NCBI GenBank assembly: GCA_963555705.1
Contig: OY743176.1
Location: forward strand, 42,113,026 to 42,177,025
DNA length: 64,000 nt
DNA from: Ligustrum vulgare
Lineage: Eukaryota; Streptophyta; Magnoliopsida; Lamiales; Oleaceae
Reading direction: 5' to 3'
A program made the translations under genes and the position numbers. Positions 1-10,434 of this stretch are shown here, piece by piece. A model generated the notes under the pieces. It did not search any database and had not been told where the DNA came from. It saw only the letters and a program-made list of their open reading frames with translations. How positions within the stretch are numbered: the stretch's first letter is position 1; every line of letters starts with the position of its first letter.

Positions 1-616
1 GTAGCAAATATTTGTTGGACATAATATCTTTGATCCGTTGTTTCCCAATTTTCTGATAGTGAAAATCTGTCTATAGTTCATGTAACATTTTTTATTGACC
101 TTCTAGCAACTGTAATAATAAATCTCCGTTGCGATCACTTTGCTGCTGTTGGAAAAATTGCAGGCTTTGGATACTCTGATTATTTGATCCCGAGAAATTT
201 GGCTGCTCGTTCTAGTAAGGGTTATAAGCTTGAAAATATGAACTCCTCTGCTGCATGACACTATTTCCTCAATAATTAACCTGATCCATCTCTGGCTGAG
301 CTTGATGTGCGAAAGGACAATCTTGGATGACATGATTTTCAAAGCAGAAGTCACAAATCTGATAAGTCTGAACTGCAACTTGATCATGGAGCCATTGATA
401 AAGTTTCGCTGCCATCTTGCTGTGTTGTCTCCAACTGTCTGAATATTCATTCAATACATGATAAGGAGACAATTCACAAAATTTTAAAAAAAATTCCCAA
501 AAAAAGAAAAGAAAATTAAATAAAAATAAAAATACAAATACAAATTCAAACTAAAGCAAGAGTAATTGGTATCGATATTAATAGAAAAACAGTCCCCGAC
601 AACGGTGCCAAAAACT
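1..616 (-). mobile_element. Athila-type retroelement fragment (gag 3' part and leader)
   Basis: Internal part of a Ty3/gypsy element read on the minus strand. At 269-472 it encodes a gag C-terminal piece with a Cys-rich knuckle (CDFCFENHVIQDCPF). The complete Athila element at 8869-17259 has a very similar knuckle (CDFCFENHAINFCPL). Next to the LTR edge, 593-610 on the minus strand reads as a primer-binding site of the TGGCACCGTTGTCGGGGA type, close to that of the 8869 element. Only about 120 bp separate the leader from the knuckle region, so most of gag is deleted. In-frame stops follow the knuckle. It is a dead fragment. Confidence 0.7.
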
Positions 617-1930
617 TGTTCACCGATATCTCGCGATGCGAGATACGCCCGAAAGTGTACGGGATCTTGAAAAGTAATAAGTGGACCTAAGAGTCTGGAT
701 TATCGTTTCCAAAAGGACTGGTATTAAGTATCGAATTATTTTAGTTCTAAACCTTATTTGAACGGACGAAAGAATTTGAAGTTTTTAAATTAAACTACAA
801 ATTAAAATAAAGAAATAATAAAAAAATGCAAAATTTGTTTTGTTTTTAAAAACGATTGTAATGTAGTTGGGATTCCCGATTTTACCTAACCAATTATATT
901 AACTCCAATTCAATTTTTATTTTCTAAATATGCATTTGGTCGAATTCACTAATTTAAATTAAAATGAGTTTAAATTAATACTACCTAAATAAGTCAACCA
1001 TGTATCTTTAAATAGGGTCAGAATATTTCTTTTCTAGATGCATAAAACACAAGAATTTATACACGATCGCAGTAATAACAAAAGTATATCTCTATCTCTT
1101 GTTCAATTACCCGATTTATTTCCTAGATCTATGTTATTGACTCACCTATCGGATTATGAAAATAACACATTAAATCATGAATTAGTGGCCAGTTAACTCA
1201 TGCATTAAACACAATAATAAATCAACACATGCAATAAATCATTAAAACAAATGAATATGGAATTAAAATAATCAACTAGGCTACATCGTTCATCCCAATA
1301 TTGAATTTAGCTACACATCATAATTAAACAATAAAAACAATAGAATATAGTATTTATTGAAAATAACATAAGAGAATGGAAAACTTTCACCAAGTATTGA
1401 TTCTCCTCGCGATCTTCAACTCGCGCCCCCTTTGCTATGCTTCGATTCTCCAAAGATTTGAATGATAAAATCTGAGTTTAGGCTTATTCTTAGGTGAGGC
1501 AAAGGTTCAGATTTCGTGCCTCTAATGTTCTAGATATAGTTATTGGAGAGACCTACGTCAAAAGAGAAGAAAACCAAATAAAATTGCGGAAAAAGCCCAA
1601 GTCGCGGCCTGGCGGAAAGTCGGGTGATCTCGTGGCTTAAAACCTGGCGATCACATGGACACGACTTTTAACTCTCGGGCAAAAAATTTACAACCTCGTG
1701 CGATTGTGCAGTAGTAAATCCGGCGATCGCGTGGTTAGGCCCTTCAGTGCAATTTCCACTTTTCTCGACTGTATAAGTTAGTCCTTGACTTTTAATTGCA
1801 GCCTTGGTCCTCCACTTTCAATTGTTGCGATTTAGTCCCCAAACTTTGGAATCTTCTCGATTTACTCGTTTCAGCTCTCAATTCCTTCAATTGGGTCCTC
1901 CAACCTTTGATTAGTTAACTTTGGCACTAT
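617..1930 (-). mobile_element. Athila-type LTR remnant
   Basis: The edge at 617 is the LTR terminus (plus-strand TGTTCACCGATATC, the complement of the 10283-10296 LTR end). The body matches the Athila LTRs at 8869 and 15830, including the GGGGACTAAATTGCAACAATTG block (complement near 1810-1850) and the TAGGTCCACTTATTACTT segment. Similarity fades beyond about 1860, and the outer 130 bp or so, including the TGATAAGTG end, is absent. The LTR is therefore truncated or diverged where the next fragment begins at about 1940. Confidence 0.65.
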
Positions 1931-1949
1931 GTACACTTCCTGGTTGACG

Positions 1950-3410
1950 TCACAAACTCAGCAACATGCAGATTTCATCTGGTCGGTTCCCACCTTGAGG
2001 ATTGGTCTCACGAACAGCTGTATACTTTTCTTGTTGAGCCGGTGGTTTTCCCACATCCTTTGGTTCAGCTGCGTACTCCCTTAAGCTTCCCCTTTTGATC
2101 AACTTGCCGACCTCAAACCTCAAATTCTGACACTCGTTTGTGGCATGCCCGGCAGACCTGTGGTATTTAAAATATCTGGATGGATCCAAATGGTTTGAGT
2201 TCTAGTTTATCGGCTTTACTGGGGGAATGACTCCTCTATCTTTTATATTCATGAAATTGACTTCCACCGGGGTGTTCAACTGTGTATGGTCATTTTTTTT
2301 TTTCCGAATTGTACTGACGAAAACAGTCCGACGGTTTATGTCCTTTTTTTTTGAAAGTTATTTCTTTTGGGTTCTTTCTTATCTTTCTTATATTCTTTCT
2401 TATCTGACCCCTTAGTCGGTTTGTGTTGATTTTTTTGGGTCTTGAAGTTTCCTCTGCGTTGATAAATTTCTTCGCCCTGTTTAAAAATGCTTGATAAGTT
2501 CGCGGTCCGTCCTCATGTACAAACCACCAAAATCGGGTCTGTGCTTGCAGGCCTGAAGAAACCGCCATCAGCAGCACATCGTCAAATATCTTCTCCATCC
2601 CCATGATCTGCCTATTGAAACGGATCAGATAATTCTTCAAATACTCTGTCTTGTCCAGTCTGATAGTCACCAAACTCTCCTTTGGAGTGGTTGGAATCTT
2701 AGACCCCATAAATTGCTTTAAAAACTGAGCGCTCAGTTGAGCCCAACTGGAGATTGAGTGTTGAGATATGTTGCAGAACCATCTTTGAGCTTTATCTCCA
2801 AGATTCAGGGGAAATGTCTTACACATTATCGCATCACTTGCCCCTTATAGCTCCATCCATGACATGTAGTGATCCAAGTGCGATACTAGATTAGTTTCGT
2901 CGTTGTACCCAGCGAGGTGTAGCATCTTCATTTTACTCGGCAGAGGTTCCACTTCGATTTGATCTAGTTTGCTCAAAGGGGGAGTTGGTGGCCGATTAAT
3001 ATGAAAAGTAGACCTGCCTGTCGGACGATTTTCCACATTTGATGTTTTAATTGGGGACCTGTTACCATTTCCTCTTGCCCTTGTACCTTCGCTTTTGCCT
3101 CCATCTCCTTTTTGTCTCCTTGAATCTGCTCCCAGCCTATTGAACACACTTTCTTCTAGTTATCGTCATGTTGATGACTTCGATTTTAATCCCTCCTCGT
3201 TTCTTCCATCTACCTCTGCATCCATTCTAGTCGATTGAGAACTAACTCCACATTGGATCGACTGGAGGTCTTGAGGGGACGACCATTTTAGATCTGTGGG
3301 AGCTTTGGTGTGAAGTGTAACTTTGATGTGTCCGATGACTTCCTGAGCTCTGTCTGTGACTTATTATGAAGGTGAGGCAGATATGTAGTTGTTGAACGCA
3401 AGGATATGGA
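1950..3410 (-). pseudogene. Tat-lineage gag pseudogene
   Basis: Three minus-strand blocks form one broken gag. Positions 3147-2845 give an Arg/Lys-rich N-terminal part. Positions 2826-2290 give a Retrotrans_gag-like domain (LGDKAQRWF, LSAQFLKQF, TEYLKNYLIRFN). Positions 2189-1950 give the Tat-type knuckle variant (YFKYHRSAGHATNECQNLR). Frames change between blocks and homopolymer runs interrupt the reading near 2290-2360, so it cannot make a single protein. No protease or RT follows, because the fragment stops at the Athila LTR remnant. Confidence 0.7.
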
Positions 3411-3535
3411 CCCTCCTTCTAGCGCCAATTTGTTGACGTCACTTTTTGTCAAAAAACTAGTCAACAAATATACAATGTTTGACTTTGATTTTGTATGTGG
3501 AAACAATTTGATTTTGAGATTTTATTTTAAGTATG
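3411..3535 (-). mobile_element. LTR end and primer-binding site of the Tat-type fragment
   Basis: On the minus strand an LTR ends in TGACGTCAACA at 3431 and is followed by AATTGGCGCTAGAAGGAGGG (3430-3411), a typical plant Ty3/gypsy primer-binding position. Only about 105 bp of LTR remains before copia sequence begins near 3536. Confidence 0.6.
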
Positions 3536-3569
3536 CAGGTCCTTCTTTGATCCAATTACGGCCTAAAGA

Positions 3570-4670
3570 ATGAGGAATCCTGTATGCAAATTACACAAGT
3601 CATTGTATGGTCTCAAGCAAGCTTCGAGGCAGTGTAATGCTAAGTTCACCAGCACTCTGTTCAAGGAAGGTTTCATCTAGTCAGCAATAGATCATTCTTT
3701 GTTTATTAGAAAGAATTCTGTGATTTTTATGGCACTATTAGTCTATGTAGATGACATCATAATTGCAAGTAGTGACCAAAAGGAAATTGAGAATTTGAAG
3801 AACTACTTGGATACAAGGTTTAGACTTAAAGATCTAGGGCTGCTAAGGTTCTTTCTTGGACTGGAAGTAGCCAGATCGTCAAAGGGTATATCAGTTTCTC
3901 AAAGATCGTATGCTTTACAATTGCTATCTAAGGTAGGTTTTTTGGGTTGCAAACAAATTAATACTCCAATGGAAGCTAACTTGAAGCTCAACAAAGATGA
4001 AGGGGATGAAGTGAGGGATCCAACGGAGTATAGAAGAATGATAGGGAATTTGTTGTATCTCACGATTACTAGACCAAATTTAACATATGCTACTAATAGG
4101 CTGAGTCAATTTCTTTCCAAGCCTAGAAAACCACATTTGATGGCTGCACAGAGTTCTCCAATATATCAAGGCAACACGTGGCCAGGGCTTGTTCTTTCCT
4201 TCCAGGTCTGCACTGTCCTTGAAAGCTTATGCAGAAGCAAAATTTCCCTTATCTAATGTCCAGCTGAAGGTTTTCACTGACACAGATTGGGCTGCGTGTC
4301 CGGATACCAGAAGATCTGTCTTCGGATATTGTGTCTTTCTTGGAGAGTCCTTAATTTCATGGAAATCCAAGAAGCAAAACACTGTGTCATAGTCATCACC
4401 AGAGGCAAAATACGGGTCGATGGCTAACGCTACATGTGAAGTAACTTTGTTACTAACTGTACTTGATGAACTTGGGGTTGATCATTCCAAGCCCTCAGTT
4501 CTTTTCTGTGAAAACTAAGCAGCATTACACATAGCTGTGAATCCGATTTTTCACGAAAGAACTAAGCATACAAAGATAGATTGTCACTTGGTCGGAGAGA
4601 AGATTCAGCTGGGGATGATTAAGACTTTGCATATTTCTAGCAAGAAGCAGGTTGCAGACGTACTTACTAA
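3570..4670 (+). pseudogene. Ty1/copia reverse transcriptase and RNase H pseudogene
   Basis: Reading from 3570 gives the copia RVT_2 signature ([15 protein letters not shown]), the catalytic YVDD at about 3744-3755, and the following LKDLG and RNase H blocks ([24 protein letters not shown]). Defects include TAG at 3678, a one-base frameshift near 4150, TAG near 4390 and TAA near 4517. The coding region is cut at 4670 by the CACTA insertion, inside the conserved block at the C-terminal end of RNase H, and continues at 6996. Everything upstream of mid-RT is missing. Confidence 0.85.
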
Positions 4671-4689
4671 CACTAGTACAGTTTTAGTC

Positions 4690-4970
4690 ATTTGCGTTGG
4701 TTGTAAAAAATAATATGCATCGATTGTGGAAGTGACGCATATGGCGCAGATGTACATGGTAAAGGGAATATGCTTCGGTTGTTATCCGATGCAAAAAGTA
4801 TACCTATATGCGTCGATTGTATAAAAAACCGATGCATATAGTTCAAAAAAAAAAAGAAAGAAAAGAATATGCGTTGGTTGTACTATACAACCAACGCATA
4901 TAGTATAACTATATGTGTCGGTTTTACGCGTATGTTGTAAAGTACAACTGATGCATATTCTATTTTTTAT
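4690..4970. repeat. CACTA subterminal repeats, left end
   Basis: Repeated and inverted copies of a motif near ATGCGTCGGTTGTA occur here, for example the inverted pair around 4868-4905. A matching cluster lies at 6640-6800. In CACTA elements such repeats are the usual transposase-binding sites. Confidence 0.6.
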
Positions 4971-5450
4971 TTCTTTTTTAAATCCAAAAATCATGTTTAT
5001 TATTTTATATTTGACCTCATCGTCAAATGAAACTATCAACAACTAACAAAAAATCAACAGAAATGCATAACAAAATTATGTAAGTCAATTTACATTAATA
5101 TTAATGATAGTTATTACAAATGTTCACATATATATTAACATAAAAAATGAAAATTTACATACAAGATTCATAGAAGTATTTAGCCCATAAATTTCAAATC
5201 TCGTCCATCTCCTCCAATGAGTAAGAATCTTGATAAAATGCCTACAAATAGTTAAGATAAATTATTAGTTATTTCTTAACAACTAATAAATGGATAATAA
5301 ACAATTCGTAGTATTCAATATTTATAATACTTTATCTAAAGAAGTCAATTGAAAATATTGTACGACTATCTTATACATGTTTCTCATAATATAATAGTCA
5401 CATTCAGAACCTCCAGGTTGCTGAGGACACTGAAATTTTTACATTAAATC

Positions 5451-5452
<2 letters not shown>

Positions 5453-5528
<76 letters not shown>
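5453..5528. repeat. (AT)n(AG)n microsatellite
   Basis: About 40 bp of AT dinucleotide followed directly by about 35 bp of AG dinucleotide, inside the CACTA element. Confidence 0.95.
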
Positions 5529-5531
<3 letters not shown>

Positions 5532-5790
5532 TAATTATTCACGAGTTTGTAGTAACTTTTAAATTGACATATCGCAATTTGTTTCCAATTTATATTGCAT
5601 ATACTTCTCTTGCCACTATATATCCAAAATGTTTTAAGAACTTAAAATTTCAATAAAAATGAATGATTATAACATTTATACAAAAAACTTGGTAGAATCT
5701 CCTCTATAAATTGAACATAATCAACTTGTAGAGAGACCCTGGAATTAAAATTCGATGACTCATAAACACCTTTTTCTTACAGTTTTTCAG

Positions 5791-6057
5791 CTAAAGATCA
5801 ACCGTGTCTTCCTCACAAATGTGACATGCTTTAGCTCCTATGTTAGTATATCCTAACAAGTTATCATAAACTGAAAAATCATTTATGGTACAAAATATCA
5901 TAACACGTAATGTGAAATTCATTTGGCTATGTGCATCAAACATTGACACACCTTCATTCCACAATAGCCTTAAATCTTTAATTAATGGTTCAAGATAAAT
6001 ATCTATGTCATTTCCAGGCTGTTTAGGCCCTGATATTAGCCGTGAAACTCTTATCAC
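5791..6057 (-). pseudogene. CACTA TNP2-type transposase fragment
   Basis: The 88-residue reading contains GPKQPGNDIDIYLEPLIKDL, then LWNEGVSMFDAHSQMNF and ICTINDF-like blocks. These are characteristic of the Transposase_21 (TNP2) domain of plant CACTA elements. Both ends are truncated, and the rest of the catalytic region is absent. The intervening sequence toward 6194 does not stay open. Confidence 0.8.
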
Positions 6058-6193
6058 TCCACCTATTCCTTACTTTCAAATTATACAATTTGAACACGGC
6101 AGATAATTTTGTGAATTTATTACAACTAGAAAATAAAGCCTTTTCAGAATCATTGAATATGTTATCAAATATATGAGATTTTTCAATGAAATC

Positions 6194-6626
6194 TTATTGT
6201 ATGTCACGCATCATTTCATCTATCTGATCATTACCCACATCATTCTCGTCATTCTCCACATTAAGCTCACCATTATTGCTCAAACCCTTATTCTCAACGG
6301 CACTCGTCCTAGGAAGTATACTCTCACCGTGCCATAGCCACCATGTATAACCCTCCTTAAATGCACGACGAATCAAATGGCTCTTCACTTGCTCAGAACT
6401 ACGAAAATTTCTCAAATTCTTAAAATCACAACAAGGATATAAAATCATTTCTTAAATTCTTACAATCACAATAAGGACATAAAATCATTTCTTCCCCTCT
6501 TTTTATTTTGTTTTCCTCAGCACATTTCATAAATACTTCAACTTCTTTCACATATTCTTGTGTATTACGTCTCCCATACATCCAACTCCGATCCATATCC
6601 AACCACCTATATATCAATATATTCAT
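6194..6626 (-). pseudogene. CACTA transposase N-terminal (transposase-associated) fragment
   Basis: Reading 6626-6426 gives MDRSWMYGRR...EYVKEVEVFMKCA, the pattern of the transposase-associated domain (Transpos_assoc) at the N terminus of TNP2 proteins. It is followed by a CPYCDCKNLRN zinc-binding-like stretch. That stretch is duplicated in a shifted frame (CCDFKNLRN) by a roughly 49 bp tandem duplication at 6414-6495, which breaks the frame. Positions 6448-6194 continue with an acidic linker. Confidence 0.65.
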
Positions 6627-6843
6627 AAGAACCGATCCATATAGTTCATTTTATGCGTCAGTTTTTATTATAAAACTGATGCATAATGTCAACGCACACT
6701 ATATGCGTCGGTTTCATGTAAGAAACAGACGCATATTCGCATCACATATTTCCAATATTGCCACTGCCATTTTTATAGGCGTTGGTTTTCCAAAAAAGAG
6801 ACATAAATAACTTTTTTTTGGGTCTAATTTGTAATGAATAGTG

Positions 6844-6990
6844 CTAATTATCTCGACCTTGAAATTGATCTCTACCCAGTTGTCACCTTTCCATTGGAAA
6901 ATGAGGAGGTGCCTATGGATATCTCCTCATTTTCCAATGAATGTGTGCCAACTCAAGTAGAGATCAATCTCTACTTGAGATAAGTAGAAT
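6844..6990. mobile_element. Hairpin MITE at the CACTA terminus
   Basis: About 147 bp that fold on themselves. CTAATTATCTC near the left end pairs with the complement of GAGATAAGTAG at the right, and the arms TTGATCTCTAC and GTAGAGATCAA, plus AAAATGAGGAG and CTCCTCATTTT, form the inner stem. It is flanked by TAGTG on both sides (6839-6843 and 6991-6995). The likely explanation is insertion into the terminal TAGTG of the CACTA element with that pentamer duplicated. It has no coding capacity. Confidence 0.7.
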
Positions 6991-6995
6991 TAGTG

Positions 6996-7290
6996 TAAAG
7001 CTCTTCAACCTGCACAGTTCAAATTTCTAGTAGACAAGATGAGATTGATCAATATCTACAATCCATCTTGAGGGGCAGTCTTAAACATAAATCGTTAGCT
7101 GTTAAGTTAGTTAATGAAATGTTAACTAACTGTTAGTAAGCTGTTAAAGTTGGTTGTGTTATGTTAATTTGTTAACTAGCATCTTTAACCGTCAGTTTCC
7201 TATTATAAAATAGGAAAGTTCACTGAATGTATTCAGATTCTGCATTAATAAAATTCTTCTCCTTTTAGATATTTTCTTCTTCCTTTATAA
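6996..7290 (+). mobile_element. Ty1/copia pol end, polypurine tract and 3' LTR
   Basis: Coding sequence resumes immediately after the CACTA element and gives the last residues of copia RNase H, ending at a stop near 7068. A purine-rich tract (CATCTTGAGGGGCAG) leads into a putative 3' LTR from about 7079, with the expected TG start mutated to TC. The LTR has a TATTATAAAATAG box near 7201 and AATAAA at about 7247. The outer edge is not sharp, and I place it near 7290. No matching 5' LTR is in the window. Confidence 0.6.
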
Positions 7291-8260
7291 TAATTTGCCC
7301 AAAAATTATAAAAGGCATATGGGCCTAAATCGTGACAAGACCTAATTCTATTTACAAGACGAGTTCACGGCTGATTATATATAATATTTATATCTATATA
7401 CACAGGGCAGCCGATTGGAAGAGGAGAAGAATAGGAGCATAGTGGCGGAGTTTTTGTGAAAAGGAGACAATACATATAATAGTGGGAGTAGGCTGGTTTG
7501 AAAACGGGGCTGGGAAGTGTTGGGGGAGAAAACATATACATATATTCAAATATTGGTGGAATTAGGAGAGACTTCTTGGTGGATTAAAAAGAAGTGTCGG
7601 CTGATACATATTGGAGGAAGAAAAGGAGATAATTGGATTGGTGATTGAGAAGGTTGTCCGATCACTACTTGCAAAAGAAGGTAGTCGGCTGGGTGGATTG
7701 AAAAAGAGCTGGTTGCTTCTACCATTGGAACTAAGGTTGACGGCTGGGGCTGAAAGAAAAAAAGGCAGAATACATTGGGGAAGAAAGGCAGTCGCGGTTG
7801 ATTCACAAGGACAAAATTCCAATTTTTTGGTGCATTCAACCGGGTGATGTCCATCAATTATTCCATTGATTATTCATCAATTAATATGCTAGTCTAATTC
7901 GTTTATGTATTGAATGAAGATGAAACTTGCTATTAATTTATTTCAATTCGATAATTAGCAGTCTAATAATTTTTGTGTTGTCTTCATTGATTTTGCATTC
8001 TTTATTGTTATTATTTGATTGATTGACCACAAATTAAATATATTGTTACTTGTTGTAGTCTTAAAAAGTCACAATAAGTTGGAACATTGCATGATCAGCG
8101 CATGAACATTAGATGTTAGAAATAACACTACGACATGTGCAATCTAATGGATAATTGTGTGATTCAATGCGTTCTAAACAAGTGTATTCGAACTAGGAAT
8201 AAATTCGTTTCATGTTTAGGATAAATTTAATTTGTCCTGTAAAAGAAAATTAATTGCATG
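7291..8260. other. Unclassified repeat-like DNA, no supported gene
   Basis: AT-rich sequence with a TATA-like stretch near 7376-7400. An ORF-sized reading at 7562-7857 resembles no family I know. The right half (7860-8250) reads like LTR or leader sequence but has no recognisable terminal repeat. I see no gene here. Confidence 0.5.
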
Positions 8261-8868
8261 TGTGTTGAGACCGTGCCTAAAATGGGCCCAAAAGATTTAT
8301 AATAGGGGGCCCATGAGGGGCCCAATGGGTCCTAACTATGAATGGAGTTGGGGGCTTTTGCTTGCTCCAATTGTCGAGGTGGAACATCGGCTGGAGTTTC
8401 TTTGGCCGAACTAGTATGTGAAGAGCCGAGTTGTTCTATTGTGCCACCCCAGATTAGCGGCGAGACAAAAGAGGGTGTCGAGAGATGTGACAGTTTCTTG
8501 TTGACTATGGTTTGACAAGACATCACCTTTATGGAGGATATGATGGGCGCCCTTCCCCTACGGAATGTAGTAATGATTACACCCAAGAAATTGATTTACC
8601 TCTCCAACAGTTAGGGGGAAAACACGTGTAAAACCCAGCACGTGTCACCATCTAAGATAATAACTCCTTCTATAAATAGAACACATTTGCCTCCAATAAA
8701 GAGGTTAGAAACTCAATATATAAAATCTCACTCCCTTTTCTCTCTTTTATACACTTACATTTCCCGCACCCAATTTATATTTGCTTAAAATGAGTATTGA
8801 CTTAGGCATTGGAGTGCGAACGGGAGCCACCTTGACCGCCTTTGCAATCTGATTGTTTGTCCTAGTGT
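8261..8868 (+). mobile_element. Tat element 5' LTR, left part
   Basis: Starts near TGTGTTGAGACCGTGCC. It holds a TATAAATA box at 8671-8678, a run of CT-rich sequence, and the TGACTTAGGCATTGGAG block near 8800 that is typical of this lineage's LTRs. The Athila element interrupts it after AGTGT (8864-8868). The remaining 76 bp of LTR lie at 17265-17340. The intact LTR would be about 680 bp. Confidence 0.75.
8671..8678 (+). promoter_or_regulatory. TATA box of the Tat 5' LTR
   Basis: TATAAATA inside the LTR, downstream of a duplicated ACACGTGT / GCACGTGTC pair (G-box-like CACGTG cores near 8621 and 8640). The spacing suits an LTR promoter. Confidence 0.6.
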
Positions 8869-10296
8869 TGATAAGTGTATTTTATGCACCTACCTGTATG
8901 TCTAAATTAGAAGAAATCATTGCCGTTTTAGAATATATGCTCTTTAATTTGTATTTAATTGTTACTTTACAGAAAATATCCTAAAAGATGAAGAATGAAG
9001 CAATTAAGGAAAATATTGCACAATTGGAGGACATTTGGAGCGTAATTGAGCAATTCGAGAAGAATATAAAGTTTGGGGACTAAATTGCAACAATTGAAAG
9101 TGGAGGACTAAGGCTGCAATTAAAGGTCGGGGACTAACTTATACAGCCGAGAAAATATGGAAATTGCATGTCACGCGATCGCAGAAATCCTACTGAGCGA
9201 TCACGCAATACCTCAAATTCATCACCCGAGAGTTAAAGACCTTACCACGCGATCGTTGGCCATAAGCTTGCGCGATCGCGCGCTTGTCTGTTGGGCCGCG
9301 ACATGGGCTTTTTCTGTGATTTTTATCTTGTTTCCTTCTCTTTTGCCCTAGGTCTCTCCCTAACCTATAAATACAAATCATGAGGCACAAAATCAAGACC
9401 TTTGCCTCTCCATTGAACGAGCTACAATTGAGATTTCAACATCAAATTCTTGGAGAATCGAGCATTGCAGAGGGTCGTGAATTGAAGATAATTGAAGAAT
9501 CAAAACTTGGTGCAAGATTTCCATTCTTTATATTGTTTTTCAATGAGCATTTATTTTTATTGTTTTTGTTCCTTCATAATGATGTGTAACTAATTATAAT
9601 GTTGGGATGAACGATGTAGCCTAGTTAATTATTTTAATTCTATATTCCTTGTTTTAATGATTCAATGCATATGTTGATTTATTATTGCGTTAAATGCGTG
9701 AATGAACTGGCCACTCTTTCATGATTTTATGTGTTATTTTCATAATTCGAGAGGTGAGTTAATAACATAGATCTAGGTAATAAATCCGGTAATTGAACGA
9801 GAGATAGAGATATACTCTTGTTATTATTGCGGTCATGTGTGAATTCTTGCGTGTAATGCATCTAGTTAAAGAATATTCGGACCCGCTGTAGAGATACAAT
9901 GTTGACTTATTTAGGCAGGGTTGATTTAAACTCGAGAGAGGAATCTCAATTTGAATTAGTGAATTCGATCGAGTACATAATTAGGAAATAAAACATAGAA
10001 TTGGTGTTAATTTAATTGGTTAGGTGAAATCGTGAATCCCAACTATTTTACAATCATCTTAAAAAAAAATAAAAAATCAATTTTGTTTCATTTTAATCCT
10101 TTAGTTTTAATTCGTAGTTTTAATTTAAAATCCTCAAATTCTTTCTTCCGTTCAAATAAGGTTTAGAACTAATATATTTCGATAATTAATAGCAGTCCTT
10201 GTGGGAACTACAATCGAGACTCTTAGGTCCACTTTATTACTCTTCACGACCCGTACACTTGCGTGGATATCTCGCATCACGAGATATCGGTGAACA
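8869..10296 (+). mobile_element. Athila 5' LTR
   Basis: Begins TGATAAGTGTATTTTATGCA and ends GATATCGGTGAACA. It contains a TATAAATA box at 9366-9373 and repeated GCGATCGC-type palindromes at 9170-9290. It pairs with the 3' LTR at 15830-17259 at high identity by eye, with scattered substitutions. Confidence 0.9.
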
Positions 10297-10302
10297 AGTT
10301 TT

Positions 10303-10320
10303 TGGCGCCGTTGCCGGGGA
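10303..10320 (+). other. Athila primer-binding site
   Basis: TGGCGCCGTTGCCGGGGA lies six bases after the LTR end. This is the characteristic primer-binding sequence of Athila-group elements. Confidence 0.85.
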
Positions 10321-10434
10321 CTGTTTTTATATTAATATCGATACTCATTAGTTCTCTCTTAAGTTTGAACTTTATATCTACTTTATTTTTATTTTTATTT
10401 TTATTGTTAGTTTAATTTTTGTTTACTTTATTTT

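Larger units (their letters stand above)
4671..6995 (-). mobile_element. Non-autonomous CACTA (En/Spm) transposon
   Basis: The element starts CACTAGTACA at 4671 and ends TAGTG at 6991-6995. It is flanked by a TAA target duplication (4668-4670 and 6996-6998). Removing it with one TAA reconnects the copia frame exactly, which confirms both edges. Subterminal copies of an ATGCGTYGGTT-type motif in both orientations cluster at 4690-4970 and 6640-6800, as expected for CACTA ends. Inside are minus-strand TNP2-type transposase scraps. The 2.3 kb size and broken transposase make it non-autonomous. Beyond the CACTA pentamer the two termini match poorly, probably because a MITE sits at the right end. 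Confidence 0.8.

Noticed and set aside
6839..6843. TAGTG at 6839 as the right end of the CACTA element
   Set aside because: The TSD and the copia reading frame fit only if the end is at 6995. The 6839 copy is better explained by the MITE insertion.
7546..7857. Overlapping ORFs of 78-103 codons at 7546-7857
   Set aside because: Open on both strands, no domain, and no codon pattern or splice context supporting a gene.
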